NCBI GenBank assembly: GCA_026261815.1
Contig: JAMPIT010000437.1
Coordinates: forward strand, 5,406,001 to 5,470,000
DNA: 64,000 nucleotides
Source of the DNA: Monarcha castaneiventris obscurior
Lineage: Eukaryota; Chordata; Aves; Passeriformes; Monarchidae
Reading direction: 5' to 3'
Position 1 is the first letter of the stretch. Each line of letters starts with the position of its first letter. Positions 12,290 through 24,500 of this stretch are shown here, in pieces. Under the pieces are notes generated by a model. The model searched no databases and was not told the DNA's origin. It saw nothing but the letters and a program-made list of their open reading frames with translations. The translations under genes and the position numbers were made by a program.

Positions 12290-13840
12290 AGAAAAACATC
12301 AAATGAAGCCATTTGATGTCCCTAGTTTGATTCACAGGATGTAAGAAATCTATGTTCACGTTCTAAAATCTACAACTAAGCAACTTAGACTTTCTTTTCT
12401 CTGCCTCTTGGATTCATACTGAGACAGGAAGTACAAAGTGCTCACTTTAAAATATGAGTGTGGTGGCCACTGCATGTCTTTTTAAAAATAAAATGAAATT
12501 GGTAAACTGAGGAGGAGGCTTTCAAAGAGGGGAGTTTAGTTACTTGAATTTGCTGTAACCTGTTGTTATCATAGAATCATTTCCATGATATGGGACACAT
12601 TTTTATGGAAAGATATTAATGCATTGAAGTTCTACAGGAATTTGTATCTCCATATGAAGAGCAAAGTGTGTGCTGAAGAATGGCTCAGAATGAGCCTCTT
12701 TGGGACTTGTCTGGGAAATCCAGTTGTTAGTGTATCTGTGTGCTGGAATGGAAATATTATAAAAACCTGATCTGACCCCCTAGCTTGAGCCATTCAATGT
12801 AATATATGCAAGGATGTTACAATTTTTTGATCTTTTTACTTGAGTAAAAGTTTTAATTATAAATCAGAAAAAACATATATATATTGCTAAAATAACTTTC
12901 TGAATTCCATTCAGTCCAAGGAACGATCACCAAAGAATTTGATTAAAAGAGTCAGATCTGTGCTAACGGCAGTTTTCTCCAGTGTGGTAAAGCCTTTATT
13001 AAAATTCCAATTAAAATTCACCAAGAGGAAGGCTGCTGTTTGTGCCACTTGTCCTGGGAGCCACAGGCATCTGTGTCCACTGGAAAGGTTTTTTGCTAGT
13101 TAATTGTATTCACATTTTGTAACATTATTCTATCGAAAGGTATAGAAGCAGAATTAGGGCTTGAGGGCTTCTGGATAAATTGTTAGTTTCTGTAATGGTG
13201 TTTGGACTACGTGTATACAAGGGCAGGTCAACATATTTAATAGGAATTTTTGTCCCTTGGTATGGGAAAAGATTAAAATAGGAGTAAACATTGTATTTTG
13301 GTGACCATTTTGCATGTATTTGAATTGTTTGTAAAGGATAGTCTCACTTTGAAGGACCCTATAAACATTAATGAAGCCAGGCTGTATTTTCTTGAGATTC
13401 ATGCAAAGTTAATATTTGAGGAAGCTGAGTGTGAAGTACTGTCATGGAGAAGCAGTGTGGCTGTAATTTTTAAAGGTGTAAATATTGTATAGGGATTGTA
13501 GCCAGTGGGTCCTGCTGACAAAACTCTGTCCAAGGCTGGCTAGAGACAAGTGTAGGACAGGATGCTCAGAGAAAAACTCTGATCCTAGGCAGTAATATCA
13601 GGAATTTGTTTCCAATGAAGTGTCCTCACAGCCAAAGGGATGAGGAATAGGATTGCAGCCCTGTAGAATTTACTCATCAGAATGTTTGTATGATATTAAT
13701 GATAAGGAATATTGAACTCGTACTCCTGGTTTATATTTAATGAGGATACAATATTTCACATGGAAGCTCAAATTGCTGTCTAGCACCACTCAGGAAGATG
13801 TACCTTAAGACAGGAATAAAATATCTTCTTCCCCATTGCA
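12290..13840. other. Gene-free DNA
   Basis: No gene, transposon or tandem array is recognisable. Open frames on both strands at 13154-13492 are 64-82 codons long and resemble nothing known. ATCATAGAATCAT at about 12569 resembles the antisense CR1 tail but does not continue into CR1 sequence. Confidence 0.65.
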
Positions 13841-14127
13841 GAGAGGCTCTTTACAGGAGAATTGAGTGACAAGAAAAGGGGGAGTGGGTTCAAACTGAAA
13901 GGGGGAAAGCTGAGATGAGATATTAGGAAAAATTTCTTCTCCATGAGGGTGGTGAGTCAGTGACACAGGTTGCCCAGAGAAGATGTGGATGCCTCCTCCC
14001 TGGAAGTGTCCAATGACAAGTTGGAGCGACCTGGCCTAGTAAAATGTGTCCCTGCCCATGGCAAGGATTGGGAACTAGACATTCTTTAGTGTCCCTTCCA
14101 ACCCAGGCCATTCTGTGATTATGTGAT
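13841..14127 (+). mobile_element. CR1 LINE, 3' end fragment
   Basis: A 5'-truncated CR1 non-LTR retrotransposon copy of about 290 bases in sense orientation. Recognisable CR1 3'-end words occur in order: GGTTCAAACTGAAAG near 13888, GATATTAGGAAAAATTTCTTC near 13919, GAGGGTGGTGAG near 13945, AGGTTGCCCAGAGAAG near 13968, TGGATGCC, CCCTGGAAGTGTCC near 13999, GTGTCCCTGCCCATGG near 14046, and a terminal TCCCTTCCAACCC...CCATTCTGTGATTATGTGAT ending near 14127. The first part derives from the end of ORF2 (reverse transcriptase protein) and the rest is 3' UTR. Many substitutions and small gaps show it is old and inactive. 5' truncation to a few hundred bases is usual for CR1 in birds. Confidence 0.9.
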
Positions 14128-16840
14128 CTGTTTTCCCACAAATCTACTTCCTTGCAGCAGTTCTGAATGACCCCGTATTTGCTGGTCCCAAGACTGGATG
14201 GGAATGTTAATAAAAGCCAATTTTGCAACTTTGGCAAATACCAAACCTCCCAATGCCCAGCATGGCTTGGGAGTCACATCATGAGGAGTGTGAGCCCAGG
14301 GAGCTGCTTCAGGTGGTGGCCCTTAAAATTTTGAGCAGGTCCTGGGGGTCTGGACCTGCTGCTTCTTGGTGATTTCTGTAGCATGTCCTGTGTGACCAAA
14401 GATGCAGAGCTGTCCTTGCTGGCCACGATTCATCAGCTCCTCGAGGACACAACCACCCCACTTCCACCAGCCCAGGGGGTCCCACACTGAGGAGAGGTGA
14501 TGCATGGACACCCCAGTGTTATTCCTGTTCTTCGCTGTGACTAATTGCACAAATCCTGGGATGGCTTTAATGAAGTTTCCAGCAGTTACTGAACATTATA
14601 CACAGAGCTTGCTGTAGGTGGCAACGGTAGGATTTGCTGAACTCACAGGTTTGTGAAGTGTAGCGCTGAAACAGCTTAAGGCGCCATCAGTTCTAGTTCT
14701 GCCATTAAGCATTGCCCCAGTCTGCAAAATGAATATGGATGACATCTGAGAAGGTTATGCTAATTAGCCCGGTTGAAGTCATTCCATGGCTCAGATTGCA
14801 TAAATTAATATTTTTAACTCCCATTTTAATGGGAGGAACAATTGAAAGCAACACTAAAATCAGATCATTGTAAAAAGCTATTGCTAGCCTGTAGACGTGG
14901 CTCTAGATGAAGATGATGCTAATAAAGAGAGGATAACATATTTTTCTAAATATCTTTCTCAAAAGATATGGAAATTAGGTCTAATACATTTCAGGGTTTA
15001 GTTTCTATGTATTTATTCTACTACTGTACAAGTAAAAGATAGTAATTTATAAATATGCTGCAAAATTTGAATGTTATGAACTTTAAAATTTTTAGAAAAA
15101 CTACTGAGTCTTTTTAGTGTTGAAATTAGGTCTTTTAGAATGATAGGTGCAGACCAAATTAATTTCACGTTTTCTTTTTCTGTTTCAGCGTAGGTGCTCT
15201 GCTCAGCTGAGCTAGTCTCTATCTGCATATTGGAAACTATCATGGGTCTCTTTGCTTCTGAGATATTTATATACCTTGCTTTTTTCTGCAGTATCATGTG
15301 GAAGACCCAGGTTAACTTTGTTTGCTCCACAGAGATGCTGTTATGCTTTTGTATAATGCTGTGCTTATGTATATTTGTTAGAGGATTTTGGAATTCTCAG
15401 TCATCTCTTCTATAGTTCCTGGGGTGGAAAAAAAAGCCATAAGCTCTCCCCCACCCCACTTAGGAAGCCACTTAAACACTGAAATTTCCCAAAATGTTAT
15501 TAAAGAAAGAAAAATACTTCTCCTTTTACATAAATCTTAAAATTTTGGAGAGCACAGCATTGTTTAAAAGAATTTAAATATAGAAATGGAGCGAAGAGGA
15601 CTAGGTTAAACTGAGATTTCTAATTATTTTGTGTAATGCCCTGTGATTTCACTCATCAAAACACCAAGACCTAAATATGCATCAAAACCCCACTATCATA
15701 AAGAAAATCAGGTCTAAGGTGTGCCACACAGCAGGTGTGCCAGGACATATTTGGATATCTCTGGAGATGTGACTGGAGATGTGACTGTAGCATATTTAGA
15801 CATATTTCTGCATTATGTGTGAGTGATGGGACTAATGATGGAACAACTGAAGTTTCAAGCAAGGTTGTGGGGAAAAAAAATTTGCAATTTATGAATTATT
15901 TGGCTGATTTGTGCTACATCATCATCCCTGAATTAAGGGTTCAGGTATGTCTGCCTTAGCCCACGTCTCCTTGTAGATTCATAGAAAGAGGTTTTGAGGA
16001 GAATTCAAAATCTTGGTAAGACAAAATTTCTGGATGAGATTATCCAAATATAACCATAGAAGTGGCTGAGGAGACAACCCTGAGGAGCTGGGCAGAGACA
16101 CCTCTAAAGAGCCACTGCAGGGGGATCAGCCTGGCAGGCAGGGAGCCAGGGCCAGGACAGATGAGAACAAGCAATGGACTTTTAGAATACAAAAATGACT
16201 GCACTAAGTTCATCGTTGTTTAATCACTTTGCTGTTTAATTTACAGAAGCAGCTGCTGTAAAAACACCAGTTAAACCCCAGCACTTCTGCCTGGGGGTGG
16301 CAGGTACATCTCTGTTCCTCTGAGGATGCCTGTGCCACGCTGCTGCTGCTGCCCGAGCCTCTTGCCCTTCCCACACGTGCTGTAGCTGAAGATATCCACC
16401 CCCTGAGGGGCTCAGAGAGAGCTCTGACAGAGGCTTTCAACCTCTGGCACACTGTCCCAAACAGGCTATGCTGTGGCTTTATACCTTTGAACACTTGGCA
16501 TGAATTATTTTACAGGAGAAGTTTAAAAAATTTACTGCATTGAACATTTCAGAGGCACGCACACATGCCATGCAAGAAGGCTCTTGCTGTCTAAAACAAA
16601 GTGATAGCCCCATGTGACCTTTGATTTTAGTTTTTTTATCTCAGGCTTTTGACATGTTTTCCCCTGGCTTAAACTATTGTTTCAAGGGCAGTGACTGTGT
16701 CTTTTCTGTGTTAATGTTTGTGTGGAAAAATATCTGTTGAGGTAGCAGACAACCTACATAGTCTGACACACAAGTGTTTATCTCTGTACAAGACACTCTG
16801 GCAGGATTTTTTTTTGACAAAAACCAAAAAATTTCCCATT
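14128..16840. other. Gene-free DNA with one candidate conserved block
   Basis: No gene is recognisable. The sequence at 14130-14550 is locally GC-rich (open frame 14323-14550 minus, 75 codons, no known motif). A tandem 12-bp duplication of GGAGATGTGACT lies at about 15761-15785. The 16210-16494 minus open frame (94 codons) is Ser/Ala-rich because of CTGCTGCTGC-type sequence and resembles no known protein. Confidence 0.65.
14690..14930. promoter_or_regulatory. Candidate conserved block, TAAT-rich
   Basis: Repeat-free, with GCTAATTAGCCCGG near 14759, ATAAATTAATATTTTTAA near 14801, the paired words CCCATTTTAATGGG (a 14-bp perfect palindrome) near 14821, GAACAATTGAAAG and CTAATAAAG. Homeodomain and SOX-like sites are inferred. 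Conservation has not been tested. Confidence 0.3.
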
Positions 16841-16849
16841 TTTGTTTTG

Positions 16850-17255
16850 GATTTCATAAATGGCTTGCTTGCATTTAGTTTCTAATTAAGCTTGGTTTTA
16901 TATTGAGAGATTATTTCCAATAATGCATCTCAGATAAACAGGTGACAGCAAACCACAGACAAATCCATCATGAATTCTGGCATTATCAATCACTCTTTAG
17001 CTAATGCCAAAATCTCCAAAGACAAGCATTTAACTCTGTTCAATGTGTTACTGTATGTCAATTGTTGATAGAAAGTTTTTTTAATGATTTTGGATGTGTC
17101 ATGCTCCACTTAGAATTCTCCAGTGTTTCCACAGATAAATGCTGAGGCATAACTGTCATTTGCATGAGCAGAAGCTGTAATTATAAATGTACTTATGGTC
17201 TGTGCTGAAGTCAGGAATGCAAAGAAGGGTGTTTGCTAATGTAGAAATATAAATA
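16850..17255. promoter_or_regulatory. Candidate conserved block, homeodomain/POU-rich
   Basis: Repeat-free stretch with TTCTAATTAAGC near 16880, AATAATGCATC near 16920, GATAAACAGGTGACAG near 16933, ATTATCAATCAC near 16982, octamer-like ATTTGCATGAG near 17158 and TGTAATTATAAATG near 17176. Such clusters are common in long-range enhancers of developmental genes. No CpG island or coding frame is present. The call is an inference. Confidence 0.3.
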
Positions 17256-17259
17256 ATGG

Positions 17260-19130
17260 TTACTAATGCTCACTGTTTAGCATGGAAATTACATTTCAGA
17301 TCATTTGAGATACATTTTGGTTTTTTAAAAAATAGGAGGCTGGATTTCTAATATTTAGTATTTTGCAGTTGGTGATCATATAAATAAGTTTGGCAATATT
17401 TGTGTATCCATTTATGAAATGAGAAAAAAGTGTGAGAGTTAATTGGCTAATTTAAGATTTAAGGTTAATGAAGACCATTTGAGAGGCATCTGCACCTCCT
17501 TAGAGCTGCATCCTCAATCTTTTTTTTTTATTTATCATCTTTGGACGAACTTGTAATTTAGGAAAGATTCCGTTGCTCTCAAAACTTGAAGCAGTTTTTG
17601 AGCTAATCAAAAGTTGCTATTTGCTGGCAGGAATGCACTGGATTTCTGTTCAGTTTATGTTCACTTGGAAAGGAAATACTTAAATGCTTCTCAACCACCA
17701 AAATGCAGAGGCACTTGGGTGGCTGTGGGAGACAGTGAGATGCTCCGAGCTGTCTCAATTTGCCACCTGCCCAAAGGAGCAGCTGTCCTGTGATGCTGCC
17801 CCAAATGAAGGTGTGGAGGTGCATCAGCCACTTGTTTTGCTGGCATAATTCAAGGGATTTACTAGACTGGAGCAGCCCTTTAGCTACTCCAGAGGCTTCA
17901 GAAATCCCCCCAGGCTGTATAGATTTGAAAAGTGCATCTTTTAGTTACTGGAGAACTAGGAATGCTGATGGTTCTGGTGATGATCCAGAAGGATACCAAG
18001 AACTAAGATATTTATCAAAACTTTTACAATCCAAGTTCTCTCTCTTCCCTCAAAATCATCTCATTAATGTCTTTTCACTGAAGACAGTTCATTCCATATA
18101 ATTTCTAATTATTACTATCAAGATAAGACAATTTTCCAATGAAAAATATTTCCCTTGAGTTAAATTTGATGAAACGAACAAATAGTGACACTGTCTATTT
18201 ATTTTTATTTTTAGCATTGATTCATGTTATCTTTTTCTGTATCAACTGTGCTTTGGCAGTATGTGAGTTTGTCATCTCTGGATCACAGCAGATGCATTTG
18301 GGAGGCTCCTCTTTAAAATGTTTGATTTCTTGGATGCAGTAGATTAACAGTAATGAAACAGTTTAAGTGAGTTACATGTAGGATCTCTTTTATAGCCAGT
18401 ACTTCAGGCTCTGTAGACTAAAGTTGGCTCTGTGGGTAAATTTTTATAATAAAAGCCAAAAGCTAAAAGGGCTTTTTAAAATTTTATTTTTAACTAATTA
18501 CAGTAAACAAAGGTCATGTACCATTTATTTTAACACATTTTAGCAAAAATGATGCACAGGCATTCTTTAAAATTAAAAATTGCTTTTTAATGACAGTCTG
18601 TGTTGTTTAAATGGCTTCAAATGCCAAGTACAGAACTTGTTCTGTTTTGCTGGGATTCTCTTACACAACCAAAGTTACAGGAGTTATTTAGCATGCATTT
18701 ATTAACTATAAATTTATCTTTGGTGCCTAGATTCTATATTAAATATGCTATTCATAAACAGGGGAGATTGAGGGTCATTTGAGTTAGGAATAAGGAACTG
18801 AATTTCTGAAATAAAAAGTACTGCCAGAATCCTATTTCCAGCTCCTTGCAAACTTTGCCTGCGAAGTTGTTGCTAAGTAACAACATGAAGTGTGCAGCTG
18901 CTCTTGAGCAGCTCCTCCTTTACCCTTCCTGACATCTTCAAAATATAAAAGAAGATTCTGGGTTTTACCAATATTTTTAATAGGTGACTGTGCCCTTATT
19001 GTTTTTTTTAAGGAATGGACACAGAAATGCTGGATGTTGTACAGATTAATAAATTACAGCCCCTTTGGAAATACAGGGGTTGTATTGTCACTTTTGTTTA
19101 AAAATCAGGTTTTGTGACTCACATTGTTGG
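17260..19130. other. Gene-free AT-rich DNA
   Basis: No gene or repeat family is recognisable. Open frame 17760-18101 plus has 113 codons, overlaps a 73-codon frame on the other strand and has no recognisable domain. TTTTTATTTTTAACTAATTA-like sequence near 18480 is simple AT-rich DNA. Confidence 0.65.
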
Positions 19131-19139
19131 AACAATTCC

Positions 19140-19640
19140 TCTGAACCAAAAAATTACATTTCCAGTTTCCAAAATCCATTCTAATTGGTTTGATGCATGA
19201 GCTGGAAGAACAATTGATTGACACCAAGATCAGTAGGCAAAGATTGAGCTAATAGAATTGGATTAATGGGAACATATGGTAATTACAACTGTGAAAAAAC
19301 AACTTAGAATTTATAATGTTGCCTTGGGGCACATAATCGGATGTGTTATCAATGAATAATTAGAGTTGATAAAAATCATCTGGTATGTATAGGATTGCTG
19401 TGCCTAGTTACAGATGTGTGTTAAATGAAAGATTTATTGGAAGTTTCCTGCCTAAAATATGCGTGACATGTAAACACATTGTTTGTGATAACAAAAAAAT
19501 CAAATCAATTCCTGCAGAATGCTTCATGGCAGAAGATCAAAGTTTATATATGCTCGTCATTAATATTACATAAAAGATTAATTTCATGCCCTTTATTGCG
19601 TTATATTAATCGGTTTCCCTAATATGTGAGTTATTAATGA
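19140..19640. promoter_or_regulatory. Candidate conserved block, TAAT/ATTGAT-rich
   Basis: Repeat-free. It contains TCTAATTGGTTTGATGC near 19180, GAACAATTGATTGACACC near 19208, TTGGATTAATGGG near 19258, GGTAATTACAAC near 19279, ATAATCGGATGTG near 19333, ATCAATGAATAATTAGAG near 19350, TATTAATCGG near 19605 and GTTATTAATGAATATTC near 19630. ATTGATTGACA resembles a PBX/HOX or MEIS composite site. Conservation cannot be judged here. Confidence 0.35.
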
Positions 19641-19944
19641 ATATTCCTAAAGCAGCTGGTAAAAAAATATATATATGTTAATAATGGAAGTAAAAAAAAA
19701 ACCAAAACTTTACAGCTATGAAAACTTCTGCATTTTGCAACACATTAAAAAAAAGTCACATGTGACAAAATAGGAATAGGAAATACCTACCACATAAAAT
19801 TCAAAAGGCAGTTCCTGAGGGCAAGTGGTTCTGAAGAGCCAATGTTTTGGGAAGTTCAGATCTTTCTGCCTCTGATATCCCCATTCCTCCAGGTTTAAGT
19901 AGAGGCTCACAACCCATTGAGAAGTATAATGGAATATATACAGA

Positions 19945-19998
19945 TTTGTGTGTGTGTGTCTATATATCTATGTATATTTATATATATCTATATCTGCA
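19945..19998 (+). repeat. GT/TA-rich microsatellite
   Basis: A short (GT)n run at about 19946-19958 passes into interrupted TATATC/TATG units to about 19998. It is a degenerate compound microsatellite. Confidence 0.75.
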
Positions 19999-21567
19999 TA
20001 TACAGCCAGCTTTGCCATGGAATGGTGAGAGAGAAAATGTAGGGAAAAGGGAGGAAATGGCAATGACTAGAGAGTACCCACTTTAACAGCAGATAAATTG
20101 CTGTTAGTTATTGTCCAAATTTATTTAGAAAAAAGATCGTTTATTCGTTTTCTTTTAAGGTTTCTGTTACTGGAAAACAAAATAAGAACTCGTCTTGTGC
20201 ATCCCTGTGCAAAGACGTGGCACTGAGTGTTTGTGCAAGGGTTATCCATAAGAAAGTGTAGGACTGGGGTCTTGTTTGAGTTTACCAGTAGCTTGCCATG
20301 TATAAAAACTCAGGTGTTGAGCAAGATACTGTAGCTAAACTCCTGATAAATTCTTTTACTGAAGTGAATAATAAAGGCTTTAATGTCATTACTGTAATGC
20401 AGCTGGGACTGGGACTGGACTCCTGAGGCTTTCAGAAAGAGATGCAAATGATCCTAAGCCTACCTTCAGCATCATTTAGATTCCCATAATCTTAAGGAAT
20501 ATGAGTCTTTAGCTTCCAAATATATCTTAGCCTTTAATTATATGCAGAATTCTGGGAATGTGAGACCCAGAATTCAGTTCTGCAAGACTGCTGTATTTCA
20601 GTTGTTTGCAACTTCTTCTTAGGACTCTTTATCAGGACCATGTCCTAAAGCTTGAATCTTCCTGTACCAGGCTCTGGATGTTCTCTGGCATGGCAACGTC
20701 ACTGTCCCATCACAGGATTATCCTGTAGCTGTTACTGAGGTTTTATTTGTCCTGAAGTGATCGAGTAGAAAGATGCAGAATTCAAGCATCTCTAAACAGA
20801 ATCAATAGCACAGGAATAGTTCCTTTATGAAATCCCCTAAATGTTCAAGTGCAAGTGAACAGTTATGGAGGAAAACAAGAAGAAGAGGAGAGGAAACTTA
20901 GAATTTAAAAGTCACACTGAACTCATGCTCTTCTTGTAATTCAACACAGGAACAGCCTTGTTTTCATGTGAGGGTATGCACAAATGCTGGTAGAGGATCT
21001 CATTTGGCAGAGGCAATCGTGTTCTAGTACAGGGATCAACAAAATTCAAATAATAATAGACTTTACTAAACAACTGTGCTATGTACAGCTGTCCACTGCC
21101 TTGCGTTGAAAGCATTGTATCTTTTATTTTTAAGTGAAAGATCTCAACAAGGTGAAAAACACAAGTCCTTCATTTTTCATGCTCCCATCATATCTTCCTG
21201 CTGTAAATTTCATTCTTCTGTTCTCAGAGTCTGCACTGAAACGTGTCTGGAAAAAAATATTCCTTGAGACATTTGACAACCTTTTTTTGTTTCTACCTGT
21301 TGTAATATCCACACACAAAAAAAAAAAAGAAAGGAAATTTTTGCTTCTATAGAAACTTGAATTTATCCTTAATGACAATTTTTGTGGCTTTCCAGATCGT
21401 GTGATACTGGTGGTTCTAATGTGGTTGTTTACTCCATTGGCTACTTGATTAATCCTCATTTTAATCATAGATACAGAGATATTCACCTCTTCAAAATAAT
21501 ATCATTATGATTTAAACCAGGAATTAGTAAACAACTCACAGCTGTTGTGCAAAATGTTTGTATAGTA

Positions 21568-21585
21568 ATGCATATTCATGAATAT
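21568..21585. promoter_or_regulatory. POU-dimer-like palindrome
   Basis: ATGCATATTCAT (21568-21579) differs by one base from the POU dimer element ATGCATATGCAT (MORE). It overlaps a perfect 14-bp palindrome, ATATTCATGAATAT, at 21572-21585. No repeat family is recognisable around it. Binding is inferred only. Confidence 0.25.
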
Positions 21586-24500
21586 TTCATACAATAATGC
21601 TTATTAATCTGATTTTTGCAGAGAAACAACTAAACGATACTTTATAACTTGATGTTTGGCAAATAATGCAGTTTGTTTTTTGTGGCTGGTGTCAGTGATG
21701 TATTGCCCTACATGTACTTTGTCACTAAACATCACAAAAAGCTGCTTTGCAGAATCTTTAAATATCATCAAGGCAAGTGTTTATTCATGTGTGTGCTTGG
21801 TCTGAAGGGGCCAAAGAACTAAGGCCCCAAACTGTAGAATAGGACCCCAAGGGTTTCATTTCTCTTCCCAAACATAGCAGATGTTCCTAGACTCTTCCCA
21901 TGGAATCTGTTCTTGGTTTCAGACAGTGGAAATACCAGTAGCTGGAAGCAGTCTATTCTTAGAGCAGTGCCATGAAACAGATTTTCCTTCCTAATGTATA
22001 AATTTAAAGATATAACCTGATCTATCCTCTTTCAAGGAGGATGATTCCAGGACATGCAAATCTAAATCATTCTTTTGTACTGGAATTTCATCTCTGCTAT
22101 TTAAACTGTCTGTTATTTGCCTCACGTACGTGTAAGATACTGAAAACCTTTTTTCCCCCTTTCATCTTTTTAGCCACCTCTTGCATATTTAAATGTCGCT
22201 GCTCTGGTTCCTCTTGGTCTGATCCCATTTTAATTATAAATATCTTCTTGGAGTCTGTTGGTTTAGAGGATGTTTTCCAGACCTGTGGTTCAACTGTGCC
22301 TGTTGTGGAGTACTGGGGTTGGGTTGTGTGAGCTGTATCGCAGCAGTGGAATTAATGGGACGGAAAGCTTAGCTTGTTTTTCCTCCAGCCCTAGCAATAT
22401 AAGCCATTATGATGTCTGTTTTGTTTGATACACCTGAGGTATATTGCACTTACGATTTGTTGTAATCCTCCAATGTTGCTAAAGTTCTTTATTTCATAGT
22501 TTCTCAGTTTTCCGAAGGCAGGGTTTGAAGGGGTTACATGATAAGACCAAGCAGGAACAGCAACAGGCAAAAAGCAAGTAGAAAACAGATTCTTCTTCTC
22601 TAAACTTACAGAAGTGTGGATTATGTTTGTTAATTGACCAATAAAATTGACACACGATTCTAGTTTTTCTTTTCTTAACCTATCCTGGTCTAATTCTAAT
22701 AGTTGTAAGTCTTACACAAGTATTACATAGGTATTACACAGATTTGAATGTAGAGTTTCTATCAGCTCTTATTGCTTATGTGAACACTCTTTCTAAAAAA
22801 CGTGAACGCTATAGTTCCATCTATGTTTTGTCTAAAGTAAAGAAATTCTGTGAATGGTAACACTGCTGCAGTAAGAACTGTGTTTAAGGTCTTTGCTGCA
22901 GCTTTTCAATGTTTAAAGCACTTAGCATATATTTCTACTAAAAGTTTAAAATCTATATTTCTGTTTCACTTTGGTGTGACTTCATGTATCTCAGCTTATC
23001 CAAAGGTTTTAATTCAACCCCTGTGCTTTGGCTTTCCTCTGGGCCTGGATCCAGAGGAGCTCTCACTCCAGCCTCTCCCCCTCCTGTTTGAACCGTGTAG
23101 ACTCCTTTAATAGCTTTGCTGTTCATTTGCTGAATACACTGAAGCAAACAAGGCACCATTGTTAACACAGCGATTAAGTTCTGTATTCTTATGCTATCAT
23201 CTAACAAAGAATTCTACAATACTACTGATTCCCACACCCAAAGCTCACAAACTTCTGTAGACAGAATGCAAGATGTCAGGCAGAGGTTGTGATCTCTGTA
23301 CAATTCACGTCTGTGCACCTCCTTCTTTACTGGTGGGGTTGTCAGCATTTCTTCACTCTTGATAGGGCTTCATGTTCTTTGCTGGAAGCCATCTGGGTTG
23401 GCTGCCTGTGGAAACACAAGCAAACCCTTTTCCCCACGTTATTAGAGGTAATGGACGTTCAATCCACCCTGTCTCTGGGTTTCTAATCAACACTGGAGTT
23501 CTGACATTTGGGGACTTTTCTGAAACAATGGAGGGCCAACCAACACTTTGACATCTTGTATGTGTGCAGGTGGTTATTTTTGCTGAAAGTGTACAAATCT
23601 ATGGCTTGTCCTGGAATTATGTTCTGTCGTTTCCCTCTCTGAGACTTAAACTGCATTTCTGTGTCTTGGTTCTGAAAGTGGAAAGTGTGAAAATAATATC
23701 CGAAGTCTGAATATGAAATTAAAACTTCCCTTCTCACCTGCGAGACATGATTGACTTTTGAATTGAAATAGTCTTGCTCAATGTCATCTTTCAAGTGCTC
23801 ATAGGTAGTTTTATAATTTTGATTAGTTGAAAATCAATAAAGTGAAGCAGCCTAAAGTCAATGGTTCATGTGTTCTGCCCTTTCTTGAGAAAAAGTTTAG
23901 GTTTACTGAACACTTAGTGTTTAGTAACTTTGCCTTTCTTCCCCAAACTCCCAGAGGATGTGGATCCAATTAGGTTCTCACAGTGTGTTTTCTCTCAAGT
24001 GGCAGCTGAAAAACATTTAGAACCCTTGACTTAAATGAATTGTTGATCTGGTATAAAGTTATAGAGCTGAGACAGTAGGTTTTATTTTATTTTTCTGAGG
24101 GAGCTTGATGTGAACACCAGCACCTTTAAGATTTTTTCAGTGCTGTATCAGCCTTGAGGGGGAACAGGGCCATTATACAAATGTATTTAATTTAGGTATA
24201 ACTAGATTTTGTGGGGTGGTCAATAAGCAGAAGCTGTTATGCAGATCACAAGTGCTTCTTTAACACTAGTTTTGGTACTAATTACATTTAGGACAACTCC
24301 AATGAAATTTAAAAGGAAGAAAGCTTTTCCCTAAGATGTTTCTGCTTAATGCCCATTTAACTAGCAGAACTAGGGATCCTGTCCTGGAAGAAATCAGATT
24401 GATTTTTTTTTTTTTTTAATCACAATAATTTGATAGAGGGATTTTGCATTTCATGCTGAAGATATAGGTCAGGCTTCATTGAAATCTACAAAATCCTGTA

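Noticed and set aside
12563..12600. ATCATAGAATCAT resembling an antisense CR1 tail
   Set aside because: Similarity stops after about 13 bases. No GGTTGGAAGGGACC-type continuation follows.
13923..14237. 104-codon minus-strand open frame
   Set aside because: It is antisense to the CR1 3' end at 13841-14127.
19945..19998. Possible CRISPR-like or structured tandem array
   Set aside because: It is a simple GT/TA microsatellite. No direct repeats with unique spacers occur anywhere in the window.
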